From Chlamydoabsidia padenii (Eukaryota; Mucoromycota; Mucoromycetes; Mucorales; Cunninghamellaceae): 64,000 nt of DNA. The notes beneath the pieces were generated by a model. It made no database searches and had not been told where the DNA came from. It was given only the letters and a program-made list of their open reading frames with translations. Location: positions 806,001 to 870,000 of the forward strand of contig JAIWND010000011.1 in assembly GCA_025330725.1 (NCBI GenBank), written 5' to 3'. Below, piece after piece: positions 11,279 to 24,034 of the stretch. The first letter of the stretch is position 1, and the number at the start of each line of letters is the position of its first letter. The position numbers and the translations under genes were made by a program.

Positions 11279-12714
11279 ATGGATACGCAAATGCAGGAAA
11301 AAAAACAAACAGATAATGTTTCTTTACAAAGTGATACTACTTTGGATGATCTTGATACTACTTCTTACCCGCCCGTTTTGGAAATCGCCCCTTTTCCTAC
11401 TCTGGCATCCTTGAATGAAATCACAACGACCATGTCTCGACATAAATCAATGGTGGATACACAAGTGAATAAAGTCGATGATGCTTATTTGGATCCATTG
11501 AATGAAGGTATCACTAGTAGGGTAAGATAGATAGGGATGATTGACTGTATGTTGACTAACCCAACTTTCTTTAGGGATGGTTGGTCGTTCTATCTACTTT
11601 TCTGGTCAATTTTAGTGTTTTTGGCTATTGTTTTTGGTAAGTTGGATACAGTGGGGGGATTTGCTGACTGATCAAGGATTGACTTTTTTAAAATTTAAAG
11701 CTGGGGGAATTTCCAGAAATTGTAAGTCCGATCAGACTTCTGTGTTATCTCTCTGATTTTTTTTTTTTTTTTTTTTTTTTTTTGTTCTTTTCTCTCTCTT
11801 TACGATAGATATTTACAACCAGATGTTTATGGCACACAAACAAGCTCATTCAAGATTGCTTTTATTGGCACTTCAGCTAATGCTTGTATGATGTCACTTG
11901 GGATCTTTATTACACCTGTTATTATGAAACTGGGTTATCGACGAACCATGTGTATTGGTACGGTGGTGGCTCCTTTGGGTTTAATCTTGGCCAGCTTTGC
12001 TACTGAACTGTGGCACATTTATTTATCACAAGGCATTCTCTTTGGTCTAGGTGCAACCTTTGTATTTTCACCATCTATTGGTTTACCCTCTCAATGGTTT
12101 GTCAAACGTAGGGCATTTGCTACAGGTAAAGGAATTAATATTAAAAAAAAAGGGGGGGGGGAGGACAGAAAAAACGCTTACATTTTTCTTCTTCCTTTGA
12201 ATGTAGGTATTGCTGTTAGTGGATCTGGGATTGGTGGTGTGTGTTTATCACCCATGAGTCAACAACTCATTATACAACTAGGGTATCGAAATGCACTTCG
12301 GGTATTAGGGGCATTGATGTTTGGTTTATTGTGTATATCGACAAGTTTGGCCATGTCCCGATTCAAACCTTCTACCTCTGGACGTCCTTGGTATGCTTTG
12401 GTGGATCGATCTCTTCTTGGTACTCAATTCAATCTCTTGTTTTTATTTGCCTTGTTGGTCCCTTTTGGTTATATTGCTCCCTTCTTTTTGATGCCAACCT
12501 ATGCATCCTCCATCGGGGTTGATCCTACCAATGGGGCAGCATTGGTCAGTATCATGTCCGCTACCAATGCAGTATGTCGTATCGCCTTGGGTTATTTGGG
12601 TGATCGTTATGGACGACTTAATGTCATGTTTTTATCTACATTCTTATCAGGTAATACCACTCCCTCTTTTTTTTTTTCTTTCTCTTCACAATTCAACTCA
12701 CCCTCTCTCTCTCT

Positions 12715-12779
<65 letters not shown>

Positions 12780-13136
12780 TCTACTACTATTATAGCTGTG
12801 TTTACCATGGTCCTTTGGCAATTCTCAGCAAGTTATGGAATCTATGTGGCATACGCTTTACTCTTTGGATTGTCAGGCGGTGCCTTTGTATCAATGATCC
12901 CTTCTGTCACTGCTGATATAGTAGGCATTTCCAAGATTCAAAATGGATTGGGAATGTCTTACCTTGCCACCACCGTGGGTACTTTGATGGGAACACCGAT
13001 CTCTGGTTTATTACAAACTCAATTTGGCTGGACTGCTGCGATTCAATGGTGTGGCGCCCTTACTATGTCTGCTAGTATCGTTGCTCTTGTCTTGCGCATG
13101 GTAAGGGCTGACTACAAGCTATTTGTGAAGGTTTGA
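11279..13136 (+). CDS. MFS transporter, monocarboxylate-transporter (MCT/MCH) type
   Basis: Six exons: 11279-11521, 11575-11636, 11701-11721, 11809-12125, 12207-12650, 12796-13136. An approximately 80-residue cytosolic N-terminus is followed by GWLVVLSTFLVNFSVFGYCF (helix 1), WGNFQKLYLQPDVYGT, and about 12 hydrophobic helices. LGYLGDRYGRLNVMF is the loop-type DRxGR signature between the two six-helix halves, and the QWFVKRRAFATG motif is typical of fungal MCT-like carriers. The family moves monocarboxylates, riboflavin or related acids across membranes; the substrate here is unknown. Odd point: the 145-bp last intron holds a 57-nt uninterrupted T run. Reading-frame agreement across all junctions supports the model. 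Confidence 0.88.
12718..12774 (+). repeat. 57-nt T homopolymer inside an MFS intron
   Basis: Uninterrupted T run between the donor at 12651 and the acceptor at 12795. Its length may be inexact in the assembly. Confidence 0.9.
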
Positions 13137-13371
13137 TAGCAACCTTCTCTGACACTATCTATCTATCTCCACCCACCCTTCATATACAGTATATATAGAC
13201 ATCATCACTCATTTACATATATCTTTTATCCCCCTCCTTTTTTTTATGTAAACATTATAATAAAACATCTTAATCTTGTCTTTAGTGTTGTATTATGGGC
13301 ATGGACTAACAAAAAGAGGGTCAGGGGTACGGGAAAAGTCAATGGCTGAAGCGGGGTTTGAACTAGTCTTG

Positions 13372-13405
<34 letters not shown>

Positions 13406-13429
13406 GCTCCTCTCTCTTCTCCATCCTTT

Positions 13430-15394
13430 ATGCCTTGTCAACTTGATCATCTTCCTCAAGAGGTGCTTGGCTTGATCCTCAAATACCTTCCTGAATCCAG
13501 TTATGCATCTCTTCGATTAATCAACCCTGCTTGGAATACACTTCTCAGGCCGCACATCTTTAGGGATCTTTGTGTTGGCAAATCTTGTGAAAGAAACTTG
13601 GAAATACTGGATGACATGGAACGATCTCTTGCTGAATCACATAAACACACTCCTATCGGCAACTTGGTCCGATCCTTGAATATGGGTATTCCTGAAGAAA
13701 TGACGGGTTCTGATCTGGTACGCCTTGCAAGTGTCTGTCCCAGCGTGACTAATTTATCTGCACTCTTTGACATTTTTATAGACACTGAACTTCAGGAAAC
13801 TGGGGCGGATACGGTGAAGGACTCATTATTGGAACATACAGCAGACAGTACAACAGACGGAGTCTCCTCTGGACCAACAAGCGTCTCTACCTTTTTTACT
13901 TCCTTGGGTAATACACTTACTCAACTGACGTTCAATCGATTTTGTGATTTTGGTCTCTTGATCAATACCATTCTTCCTCCTCTTGCTCATCTCGTCAAAT
14001 TAGAAATATACACCGGCTATAGACCTGTTGCAACATATAACGATAACAACTTGATAGAAGACATACGGCGCCTCTGCCCGCACCTCAAATCACTCGCTGT
14101 ACCCAAACACAGCCTCAACGACATGGAAAAGGGACTAAATTTGGATAGGTTAAAATCACAAACGGTGGCTGACATCCAAGATGCTCTGGCGAAGTGGTCT
14201 TCTGATATTCGTCCTTGGCCTGGTTTGACACAATTCTCATTGAATATCAACATCAACAAGAAACTAAAACCACTCGGCGGGCATCTACCCATCTTGTTAT
14301 ATCTCGTGACGAAATTTCCAGACTTGCAATCACTTCGCTACTCTGCGCGCGTTACTTGGTCCCCACTTGATCCTCTCACTTCAGGCGATCGAAAGCTCCT
14401 GGACGCTTTGGCTGGTGGTCGACATGTCTTTACCAAACTCCGATCCGTCTCACTTACACATACCGAATTCGACCCATTCATCACTCTGATTGTCCTGAAT
14501 CATAATATGGAATCACCAACCATTACAGCAGCACCGGTAACATTAGAATCACTGAATTTGGACTATATCACGAACAGTTTTCAAAACAGGACAATGTACT
14601 TGCACAATTTAACCAACTTTGTCCGACAACCACACTTTTTTAATCACACCTTGACAACACTCACGATTGCCGATGAAAATATGCGGTATAACGACATGCT
14701 GGCTTTGTTTGATCCTGCACTCAATTCGATCAAACGTCTTACACTGAAAGAAGGGTCACGAGACGAGATAATACGGATGGATTTGATACTGGATAAATGT
14801 CGACGGCTGGAACACCTCGAACTGCATGAAATGAAAATCGCTCAACCAACAACAACACGCACCACAAATCATCCACTTTATGAACTCGTGCTGTCTTACT
14901 TTAGGGTGGAATCGACGGAAATTTTTACTTGGATTTCTGATTGTTGCCGCCAACTCACCATACTCACTATAAAGAAACCCAGAATCAAGACAAGCCCAAG
15001 CACGGTTCCATTGCCACCGGATTTGAACGAGAATCGCCTACTCAAGCCAAACAGCATTACTTGTATTGACATGCCTTATACTCGATTAATGACTTGCACT
15101 CTACATACGCCCATGATTCGATGCGGATCCAGGTACAAGTACATACACGGCTCTTACCTCATGCTCTTCAACAACTGCAACAAACCTTCTGTACTCTACT
15201 CGAAATTACTTAACATTGCATACGATTCACTTGTACCGATCAAGATGTACGACTTTAGGAACAACATATTCGGCACTTCATCGTGGCTTGATGTTCCAAA
15301 GGCCCAGACTTGTGTGTCTCAAATCAAGAGCCATGGTATGGTGGTCTTCCTCTGTCAAGATATCAAGGATTTAAAGCTTACTTTTGATTACTAG
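13430..15394 (+). CDS. F-box protein with leucine-rich-repeat-like body
   Basis: Single exon, 654 residues. Residues about 4-45 form an F-box (LDHLPQEVLGLILKYLPESSYASLRLINPAWNTLL, quoted in part): LP.E.L..IL.YL......L.L....W. The remainder carries irregular LxxLxLxx(N/H) segments (LTQLTFNRF, LVKLEIYTG, LESLNLDYI, LEHLELHEM) typical of degenerate LRRs. F-box proteins bind Skp1 in SCF ubiquitin ligases and use the repeat body to choose substrates; the substrate is not predictable. The start follows a 28-nt A run and CT-rich leader. A defective copy of this gene lies at 775-1396. Intronless structure contrasts with its neighbours, and such F-box families are often multicopy in these fungi. Confidence 0.8.
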   Translation: MPCQLDHLPQEVLGLILKYLPESSYASLRLINPAWNTLLRPHIFRDLCVGKSCERNLEILDDMERSLAESHKHTPIGNLVRSLNMGIPEEMTGSDLVRLASVCPSVTNLSALFDIFIDTELQETGADTVKDSLLEHTADSTTDGVSSGPTSVSTFFTSLGNTLTQLTFNRFCDFGLLINTILPPLAHLVKLEIYTGYRPVATYNDNNLIEDIRRLCPHLKSLAVPKHSLNDMEKGLNLDRLKSQTVADIQDALAKWSSDIRPWPGLTQFSLNININKKLKPLGGHLPILLYLVTKFPDLQSLRYSARVTWSPLDPLTSGDRKLLDALAGGRHVFTKLRSVSLTHTEFDPFITLIVLNHNMESPTITAAPVTLESLNLDYITNSFQNRTMYLHNLTNFVRQPHFFNHTLTTLTIADENMRYNDMLALFDPALNSIKRLTLKEGSRDEIIRMDLILDKCRRLEHLELHEMKIAQPTTTRTTNHPLYELVLSYFRVESTEIFTWISDCCRQLTILTIKKPRIKTSPSTVPLPPDLNENRLLKPNSITCIDMPYTRLMTCTLHTPMIRCGSRYKYIHGSYLMLFNNCNKPSVLYSKLLNIAYDSLVPIKMYDFRNNIFGTSSWLDVPKAQTCVSQIKSHGMVVFLCQDIKDLKLTFDY

Positions 15395-16051
15395 AATAGA
15401 TTGATAGATATATAACTACATTTCGTGTTTTTTGAAAATAAATAAAAATCTCTCTCTGTAAAAACTCCAGGTACCAATGGTTGGGTGTTCAAGAGTTTGG
15501 GTCGGGATGTGAATAATGACACCGGGAGGGCTATTTTAGTATGTCTGGTTGGAAAACAGTCTGTTAGGATGGCAGGGGCAATTCTGGGGAGCCCATACGC
15601 GGGGCTTGAAAATAGTTATCGGCTACTTGCATCGACCCTTCCACATTTGGATAAGCGGACATTTATTTAAACCTCGACGCATGAATTTCTAAAAAAGACA
15701 ATTTGGCTCCATCTTGCACGGTAACATGCATTAGTTTTTTCCTGCCTGGAGGAGAATAACCTATTCAGCTACCTTTGGAAGTTGTTAACGTTCATAATTA
15801 ATGATCCTGGGTACATTGAAACTATAGTAGCCTTTTTCCCGTCAGCTGACAAATTATTCACCGGCCTCTGCAGGAACATGGAAACAGTCCTTTTCATTAG
15901 GAATGTAACATGGGAGCATAAAAGAAGGTTTTTATTTGTTAAAGCATATCAATTATACACATAAAGTAATGATAAGATGTGGAGAGTTTATATAATGATA
16001 AAAAAAAGACAAGCTAAAGATAAATGTATACATCTATATCTACAATCACTA
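15395..16051. other. intergenic; start matches the flank of the F-box pseudogene
   Basis: 15465-15530 aligns with the region just 3' of the pseudogene (690-742, opposite strand). The rest shows only short ORFs without recognisable features. Confidence 0.55.
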
Positions 16052-16878
16052 CTAGTAATTTTGGTCGAAATCAGGTCGATCTAATCCATGTTGTTGTTGC
16101 ATTCCAAAAAGAGGTTGTTGCTGATATCCAAATTGTTGCTGTCCATCATACATAGGCTGACCATATTGATTGCCACCACCAGTCGCATAAGGAGGAAATA
16201 CTCCACCTGCCATATTATATTTGTACCCACCGGAAGAATAAGGATCTTGTGTATAACCTTTCAATAAAAAAAAAAATAAAAAAATAAAAAGTGAGTACCG
16301 CTGTCCCCCTTGCATTGTTTGTTCTTACCAGAGTTGTATGGATGACGGCCACTATGTTTGAAATGTAGGTTGAGTATTTAATACATTACATGTCATACTA
16401 CTTACTTTTGGAAGGGAGGTCGTTGTTGACCTGCACGGGGATCGCCCTTGACTGGTCCACCTCCGATACCAGTGACATTGGCTGCTTGCATACCTTTGTT
16501 GCCTTGCACCAAATCATATTCCACCTATGTCAAATACAAAACATCTTTTTTGTTCAGTATACCCTTTTTTGTTGTTGTTTTTAACCATTGTGTTTACCTC
16601 TTCGTCCTATAATAGTCATACGAGTTAATCACCAAGTCTACTTTTTATTTAGGTTTATTACTTACTTCACCTAGACTTTTGAAGCCGCCATCGTTATGTA
16701 TCGCCGTATGATGGACAAACACTATATAAGAGTAGAGTTAGATTTATCCTAATGAGTGACCACTATTACCTTCAACATCACTTTGATCCGATGGAGTGTC
16801 AGGTAAGATAAAGCCATAGCCTTTTGCCGAGTTGAAGAATTTAACACGACCAGTTTTACGTGCTTCTGCTGCTGACAT
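16052..16878 (-). CDS. cold-shock-domain nucleic-acid-binding protein with Gly/Gln/Tyr-rich tail
   Basis: ATG at 16878-16876, stop TAG at 16054-16052, about six short exons. Residues 1-75 form a cold-shock domain: TGRVKFFNSAKGYGFI (RNP1), VFVHHTAI (RNP2), then EEVEYDLVQGNKGMQAANVTG. The tail is rich in Gly, Gln, Tyr and Pro with repeated YGQ/GYQQQ/FGMQQQ units, low-complexity sequence like that of RNA-granule proteins. CSD proteins of this layout bind single-stranded RNA or DNA and act in mRNA handling or stress adaptation. Function in this fungus is inferred from the domain only. Confidence 0.88.
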
Positions 16879-17666
16879 TGTTTCAAGGGATGTTATGTCA
16901 AGTGGAGGAGAGGGTTGGTAAATAAAGATACACAAAAGATGTATCTAGTTTGAAGAGTAAGTAAAGAGTAATTGAATTAGATCAAGCAAAATGTTCGACT
17001 TGATGAATACAAAAAAAAAAATAAAAATAAAAAAGAGAAGAGGGAAAAAGAAAATGGAAAAATGAAAAAAATGAATCTACTGACTTTTTAGGTTTTTCAA
17101 ATTAGCCAATTAAATATCATCGATGGATATGTTTAAATGCCGACATGTGTACACCAGATTCTGCTTTGATAGGAAGAGTAGGCATTACACTAAGGCTAGA
17201 TCGATCATAAAGAGTTCAGAATCGATACTTGCTTGATCTATCACCTTTTTTTTTTTTTCTTTTCCTTTTGAAGCGTGGTCATTATACTATGGAAATATAC
17301 CTTTCTACTTTACATAATTGGCCAAGATTGATGGACTAGATTCATTGTGCCACGGGTGAAGTTTTTACTTCCTACGTTACCCAAGTGGGAATATCTGAAA
17401 TGCAGACAAGCAAATTTCAATTCCCGATTTCCCAACTCCCGTTCAAAAGGAACCTCTCTTTTGTTTCTTTTTCTCACCCTCCCAATCCGGTCAAGTAATG
17501 CCATCTGTCTATATGTCCACTCAGATCCATAATATAAAGCACACCACAAACGACATAATCCATCGCCGCAAACCCAACAATCAAGACGAACTGTATCACG
17601 ACATTCAGACAATTGACACCACGTACTCAGACTCTGACCAGTAAACAGTAATCGAACGACAGTGAC
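16879..17666. other. intergenic, promoter side of the CSD gene
   Basis: A/T-rich with A-runs and one motif variant (17414-17430, TTTCAATTCCCGATTT). No convincing gene on either strand. Confidence 0.5.
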
Positions 17667-19638
17667 ATGGGATCATCTCGCTTTTATTCAGTGATACCAA
17701 CTATGGCTAACCAGACTCGACTCATCACAATTGAATGGCAACAGCACGACAAGGAAATGACAATGATTGTAGGTAATAAAAAAGCATCTAGACAAAACTA
17801 TAATGAACTGACACTTTTCTTTAGAATTCTGGTGGAAAACCACATATCATTAATAAGGCTCTTTTACGCCATTACAATTGTCAGGGTATTCCAGTCTCAC
17901 TTTGGCCAGGTCAACGGCGGATTATCTCACCTTGATCAATCAGGACACGGTGTTTGAACAAGCGATTGGTCGGGATACTCATCACATCCGCTTAAAGATC
18001 CTCTCCTCTGATGATGACCATGTGGGTTACTCTAAATAATTCACATCCATTGCTCTTCCACTTTTGGTACATATAAGTCACGGAAATTAAGGGGATATAC
18101 TCATATGACTCTTTTTCATAGTTGTAGATACCTGAATAAGACGCATCGGGTGTTTTTATTGAACTGATGAATGGAACTTATCAATGGAAGACTTTGTATC
18201 AATTACCAATTATCAAAGGTGCCCTTTTTATCGGAAGGTGTCGTCATGGACCAGCACTCTATCAACACCTGGGTACGTTTGCTAAACACTCGAACGATTA
18301 TGTAACATCTTGGTTTACCACCTTGTTTGGATATGGTGTATGCAATTTATGATATCTTGTTGGAGGGGATATTCTTTTGAGTATTGGATTGACTCTGCTC
18401 AAGGTGAATCAGGGCTGATTACTGGAACTGATTGAAAATGATGATGTGCTTGATCATTTACGGGGTCCTCACATAGCAGGTGCTCACAAAGTAGGTAGGA
18501 AAAAAGGGGGAGGGGGGCAATATTCTAATCATACTCATTCCCATGTAGAATGATGCCAAGTGGATGATACAAGATGCACTGGATTTTAAAATACCAAAGA
18601 AACGATGGATCAAACTCACCAAGGAATATCATCACATCAACTCGATCATTGTCCTTCTTCACTACTACTGGTGAATTACGTCCGGCAATCAAGTAACGGA
18701 GAGCTCAACTGACTCGTTTATCCGAACAATATAAACAAGCGACACAGGAACCGGTCATGGTCAAGATGGCACTGATAGGCGTGGGGAAAACAAACTGACA
18801 ACTAGCAAACTGATCAGCTGACTTTTAAGACCGTATTGGATACACTGGCAACAGGGATGGAAGGACATACGGAGGAAAGGAGGCGGTTGCTGGCTAGCGA
18901 AAACAAGGTGTTGTCGGATCAATACTCTGACTTGGAACACCATGTCACGAAATGGTGTTTATCGACATAAATATCAAGTATGCGCATTGTGAAAAGGAAC
19001 CTGATCGACTCGAAAAGTGATTGGGTGAATGACAGACACTGGTGATGCACATGGTATTTAAACCCTCCCCCTCCTTCTTTTTTTTTTCCCTTCCTCTCTT
19101 CTCTTTTATTAATAAACATTTCTTTTTTTTTAAGTACAGAAAATGACTATCCAACAGGAATATGGTATGTAAGTACACTATATAAATCCACACATCATGA
19201 TAAACCCTCGTCTTTTATACAGACAAACGACACATCAGGTTTATGACTCGTCTGTGCTCACTTCCTCTCGCTCAAGACAGTCTATCGACCACACAATCTA
19301 TAGTCAGTCAATTTGGTCTAGGTAGAGCCTTATTGGATCAAGCCCATCATCTTATCCAACGCTTCACCCAGGCCGTGCACCATACTCAAGACACTCGGAT
19401 CTATCAACATTATATTGGTGACAATCACACTTTACAGCGCACACTGATCAAAATGGATGGATGGGCATGTGCTCTGTTGGATAAAGTGCCTCTCATTCAG
19501 CAACCTACAGCAACGATTGTCGATACGTTGATTGTTCAGCCTCGATCCTGTGTTGTGTCTGCTTTGCATCAGGCGACTCCTCATCGCCTTAAACAACGTT
19601 GCACCAACTGGACGTCTCGAAATGTGACCGATCCCTAG
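17667..19638 (+). pseudogene. degenerate multi-exon locus of unknown family
   Basis: Starts with MGSSRFYSVIPTMANQTRL and has a plausible first intron (GTAGGT near 17770 to TTTAG at about 17824). The next coding stretch (NSGGKPHIINKALLRHYNCQG, RRIISPLINQD) and later pieces (NDAKWMIQDALDFKIPKK near 18550; coil-like TEERRRLLASENKVLSDQYSDLE near 18870) lie in different frames separated by stops. A final 131-codon frame runs 19243-19638 (SQFGLGRALLDQAHHLIQRFTQAVH). The shape suggests an old gene that has accumulated frameshifts and nonsense changes. I do not recognise the family. The last frame could still be a small real gene. Confidence 0.4.
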
Positions 19639-20283
19639 TATAGATTTTGTATTGGTTAATTAATTAATTAAATAAAGTTGTTGGGTTTATTTGTTATACA
19701 CCATGCTGCACGGTCCATCGATAGTACATAGTGGCCATTCTGTCAAACAGGTGATCGATCGCGGGGTTTAAAATAATGCCATGTCTTTTTTTGTGAACTA
19801 CAGGGGGCGTATTATCATGAAGTATAATCTTGAAATACGCTTACGCTTAAGCCTATAGTAAGTGGGTCGTCTACACATGTGAAAAAGGGTATTGTATTTG
19901 AGTTGACATACAACAATGAATGCCATGTGAAAAAAAGAAAAAGCTTCATGCGCCGATTGTCGGAGTGTGAACACATAAATTACGTCGGTGCGGTTCTTTT
20001 TTCTTCTCCCTTTCTTTCCATTTCTTTTCCCTTCTCGTGCTAAAGGTAAGTGTCTGTGCACCATTTTTTAATTGTCACAATGAAAAAAAAAAAAAAAAAT
20101 CGATCAACTGACCTTTGTCTCTTTTTTAGAAACCTAATCACATTCTGACATCGAGGCATCATCTTTGGTAACACCCTGAAAGGTGATTTTTAAGCATGAT
20201 TGCAAAATAAAACAACTATATATTAAATGAAACATTGGTATTATAGTCCTTCCTTCTTTTTTTTATTTTTATTTAACATTATT
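19639..20283. other. intergenic
   Basis: Contains a TTAATTAATTAATTAA run near 19660, a GCGGGGTTTAAAAT motif variant (19761-19774), and the A/T-rich leader of the zinc-finger gene. No gene seen. Confidence 0.5.
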
Positions 20284-21738
20284 ATGCATTCATTCTATCA
20301 ATCAAACCAGTTTGACCACATTAAAGGTAAAAACCCAACACGTTTATTGTTTTTACTCATTTTTACAAATAGAGACGGATACATCCGAATGTGCGCCAAA
20401 CGACAAGAAACAACACTACTCAATGGACCAACACATACTACAAGCACCAGTCATATTTGATTATATTCCATCATCAACAGTAAGCGACACACCGTTTATC
20501 TCCTCTGATTGGACTTTTTTTGCTGACATCTATGATCCCAAGGTAATTGAAAAAGGGAATAAACTTGTTTTTGATCCCATTTTTATTTTTATTTTTTATT
20601 ATTATTAGAATCAACCTCTTCAGCCATTCAATGATACATCGATAGACTTGCCACCATGGACGCTGTGTAACACTGTGAACGAAGAATCAAAGATGGACTG
20701 TATCTCTCCATCAAAAGACCCGTCATTACTAAATTGGGCATCAGGTAAGTGGTGTTAATCATCACCACAAAAAAGAAACTCACTTTTTATCATTATTTAG
20801 ATAAATCAAATGATGATGATAGGTATCTTTGCCAATGGGGCAATTGTTGTACCGTCGCTCTTACTTTGGATGCACTCATCACACATATTCGGGAAACCCA
20901 TATTGGTGGTGGAAAGGTAAAGTCCGATCTATATAAAATACGGAAGGATACATACTGAACTGAACTGTTTATATATATATATATATATATCAGGCTGCTT
21001 ATCATTGCGAATGGATCGGATGCGCTAGGAATAAGAAACCATTTATGAAACGACACAAGATGCATAATCATCTACGGTAACTAAAAAATAACATCTGTTT
21101 ATCCATGCTCATGTTTGACACTTTATTTATTTATTTAATAGAACACATACTGGTGAAAGGCCATTTACTTGTACAGTTGAAGGTAAAGAGAGAGAAAGAC
21201 ATCCCCTGACACTCACTTTTTTTTATATTTTTTATATGTAGATTGTGGTAAACGATTCTCTCGTCCTGATTCTTTAAATACGTAAGTAAATAAACCCTCC
21301 CCTCTCGAAAATGACAAACTCACTTATTACATTGTACACTATAGACATATTCGCACACATAGCAATATTCGACCTTATATGTGCCCTGTGGAAGGTTGCG
21401 ATAAAGCTTACTTCCATTCCCGGTCTCTCCGTAAACATGTAAAAGGTCATGAAGCAGCCGGTGTGATAGTCCCTCGACGAAACAATACAAATAAAATGAA
21501 CCATCCATCACCCATCAGTATTACATCACCAGCATCATCAACATCATCATCAGCAGCATCCATGCTTTTACCATCACCCAGTAATCATCCACACTTTATA
21601 CCTTTATCCTCGTGGGATTATACTTCTTATGATTATACCTTGTCAACACACTCTCATGCTCAGACTTTGAATGGAAAACATCCTGGTGCCTCAGTGGAAC
21701 ACATCTATGCTCCTACTGGTTATTACTCCTTGGTATGA
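20284..21738 (+). CDS. C2H2 zinc-finger transcription factor, GLI/Zic/PacC-like
   Basis: About eight exons from ATG 20284 to the stop at 21738. After an acidic, Ser/Pro-containing N-terminus come tandem C2H2 fingers: an atypical first finger (CQWGNCC....LITHIRETH), CEWIGCARNKKPFMKRHKMHNHLRTH, CTVEDCGKRFSRPDSLNTHIRTH and CPVEGCDKAYFHSRSLRKHVKGH. The long finger 2 with KPF.KRHKM..HLRTHTGERPF and the degenerate finger 1 with extended spacing are the GLI/Zic/PacC arrangement. A Ser/Pro/His-rich tail follows. The introns cut inside fingers, and the frame is maintained through each. Predicted nuclear DNA-binding regulator; the target genes and whether it is the PacC/Rim101 orthologue are not determined. 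Confidence 0.85.
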
Positions 21739-24034
21739 ATCTATCACCTATGCTTATATATCTAAACTTCCATTATTATACCTCTTCCTTCTTTTTATGT
21801 CACTGTTTATGTATAATTACTTTTTTCCTATGTGTTAATAATAAAAAAAATGTTATGTTTATGCCTATAACGATCTCGACACAATGAAGTGTAAAACAGC
21901 ACATGGTTTTATGCAGCACGTTTTAGGTTTATGTTACTTTTTTGGATTACTATGGAACAAATGCAGACAACTTTGTTTTATATTTAAAACAAGATCTTTT
22001 TCAATATGTAATACTAGTTTTATTAAATAAAAATAACAAAACAGTATACGATGTTTGAAAATAGTTGATAGAAATGGCCAAAAGCGACTATACATAGGAA
22101 AAGAAAGCAAACAGTCAGTTAGTACATGTGATCAGCTTCTTTTGTCTATGGAAATGATAACACTTACCCGAAGCAAAGAAGGGTTGGGAAGCGGTAACTC
22201 GCCAGGCATTGTTGTAATGGAACAAAAAAACGGACGCAGTCCCGATGGAACACCTATTTTCGTGAATATTTGAAGCTGCAGTAAAACACATACAGGAAGT
22301 GGAAGGAGGAGGACGGAGAGAAGAGACACCTGGCCAAAAAAAAAAGCTTGAAGGAGAAGAATGGAGAACCAGGCCATTGAAAAGGAGGATGAAAAAATGG
22401 CAGGTTTTTATAAGATAACGGAGCGCCCTCGTCAATCAGTCAAGTTAGAAGATCACCCTCATTAATCAATGTCAGAAGCACCAACAGGAGTGCTGAACTC
22501 ATCAATTCAATGGATAGAACTACTCGAGTAAAGTCGTCAATCAATGGTGGGGGGGGGAAACGGTAGAGTCATATGTAGGAGTCGGGTTCATTATTTACAA
22601 ACAATCTCAATCAATCCATGTACAAAATCGCTACGTGTCCGTAGCAAATCCTGAGTCAAATCTCGCCACCCTGTAGGCGTAGCGTTGGGCTAGGAGGAGT
22701 ATGGGTAGAGGTAACATTGCTTGAATCGGGATTTGAATCTCCATCAGGAAAGACTCTGGATTTTTTTTTTTAAAAAACGTGAATTGCTCCTCTTCCAGGA
22801 TACCCCTGACGATGACACTTGATTTGCTGGATTGGGAAATTCATGTAGAATCGGAATCTGAAATTAAACCATCACATTCACTTGCATGAATAAATTCTCA
22901 TTGTTATGTACAATAAGGCCGCTGACTGGCGTCCATTGGGCTCTACCCAGTGTTTTTTAATGATTGAAATATGGTGGGTACCTTTTAATGATTGGGATAT
23001 GGACGGGTGGTGTAGGTATTAGTTTTGGTATGAATAGCGCATTCTCTCTCTACCCAGCCTATCTCTTTGCACTCACTCTATTATAGAAAAAAAAAAAATC
23101 CAACCGCCACCCGTAGGATTCCCATCCATCCAGGGAAATGCTAGGCACACGCCATTTTGGAAGAGCTCTACTCGCTCAATTGCTGACGGGTGCTAATGAT
23201 TAAAATGGCGGTGTGGATACTATGGCGTATTTCCAACATACTTTACTGCAAGAGTCAAGCCCCAAGACTCTTGTGTCAGTGTGTTCAGGCTTGCGATGAC
23301 TTTTTTTTTTCTGTCATTTGTAAGAGTACGAGGAGGTAACCAAAAAACAATTGCAAACCCCGCCAGTCTCTATCAAGTTTTGGAAATGGCTCTACTCGCT
23401 TTATTGCCACCCGATTCTAACGATGAAAGTGGCAATGTAAACACTATGACCCATTTACAACATGCTTTACCGCAAAAGTCCAGCACCAAGACTTTCCTGT
23501 CAGGCAGTCCAAGTTTGTAAAGAGTTTTGCCTGCGATGAAGAATATTTTAAATTTTCTAGACAGAAGGAGACTTCATTTTCAAACGCCGAACACCAAACT
23601 TCCGTGCGCCCAGCAAAAAAAGAGTCTAGTTACGACAATGTCATGAGTGCTAGATGGTCCCTTTCTCTATCAGATCCCACTCTACACAGTTGCTACTACC
23701 AAAGGACTTTTTCATATGAATGCGATAAAAAGACGTTGACTTTTATAAGAGATAGCCTTCGACCCCAGCTTCGCTATGATAAATCGTTGCTTTACATGCA
23801 GCATACATACAACTAAATTTCAAATGTATAAAGTGTATGTTTCATATTTCCTGCTCCCTTTGACTCAAGGTCAAATAGTCGTCCCTCTCGAGTGCTGACT
23901 GGGATTAGAAAAAAAAAAAAAAAAAAAGAGGCCAAAAGGGGCTGAATGACTTTATAAAAAAGCATGAGATGTCCGTATGTTTATTTAAAGTAGATGACTA
24001 CAACTAGGTTATGTAAAAGGGAGAAGGGGGAATA
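21739..24034. other. 2.3-kb intergenic region with repeat remnants
   Basis: No gene I would support. It carries two tandem copies of the dispersed repeat (see next entry), recurrent-motif sites at 22726-22739 (exact core) and 23351-23364 (variant), and a 70-codon ORF at 23604-23816 without recognisable features. Confidence 0.6.
23157..23600 (+). repeat. tandem pair of the dispersed ~100-bp repeat within ~222-bp units
   Basis: Two diverged units begin TTTTGGAA.....CTCTACTCGCT at about 23155 and 23377. Each contains the core CCAACATACTTTAC / GCAAAAGTC / AAGCCCCAAGACT / TGTCAG.CAG also seen at 7460-7575 and, inverted, at 49296-49397 and 55597-55698. Confidence 0.75.

Noticed and set aside
22055..22435. 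Short overlapping ORFs on both strands
   Set aside because: No recognisable features, splice context or similarity within the window.
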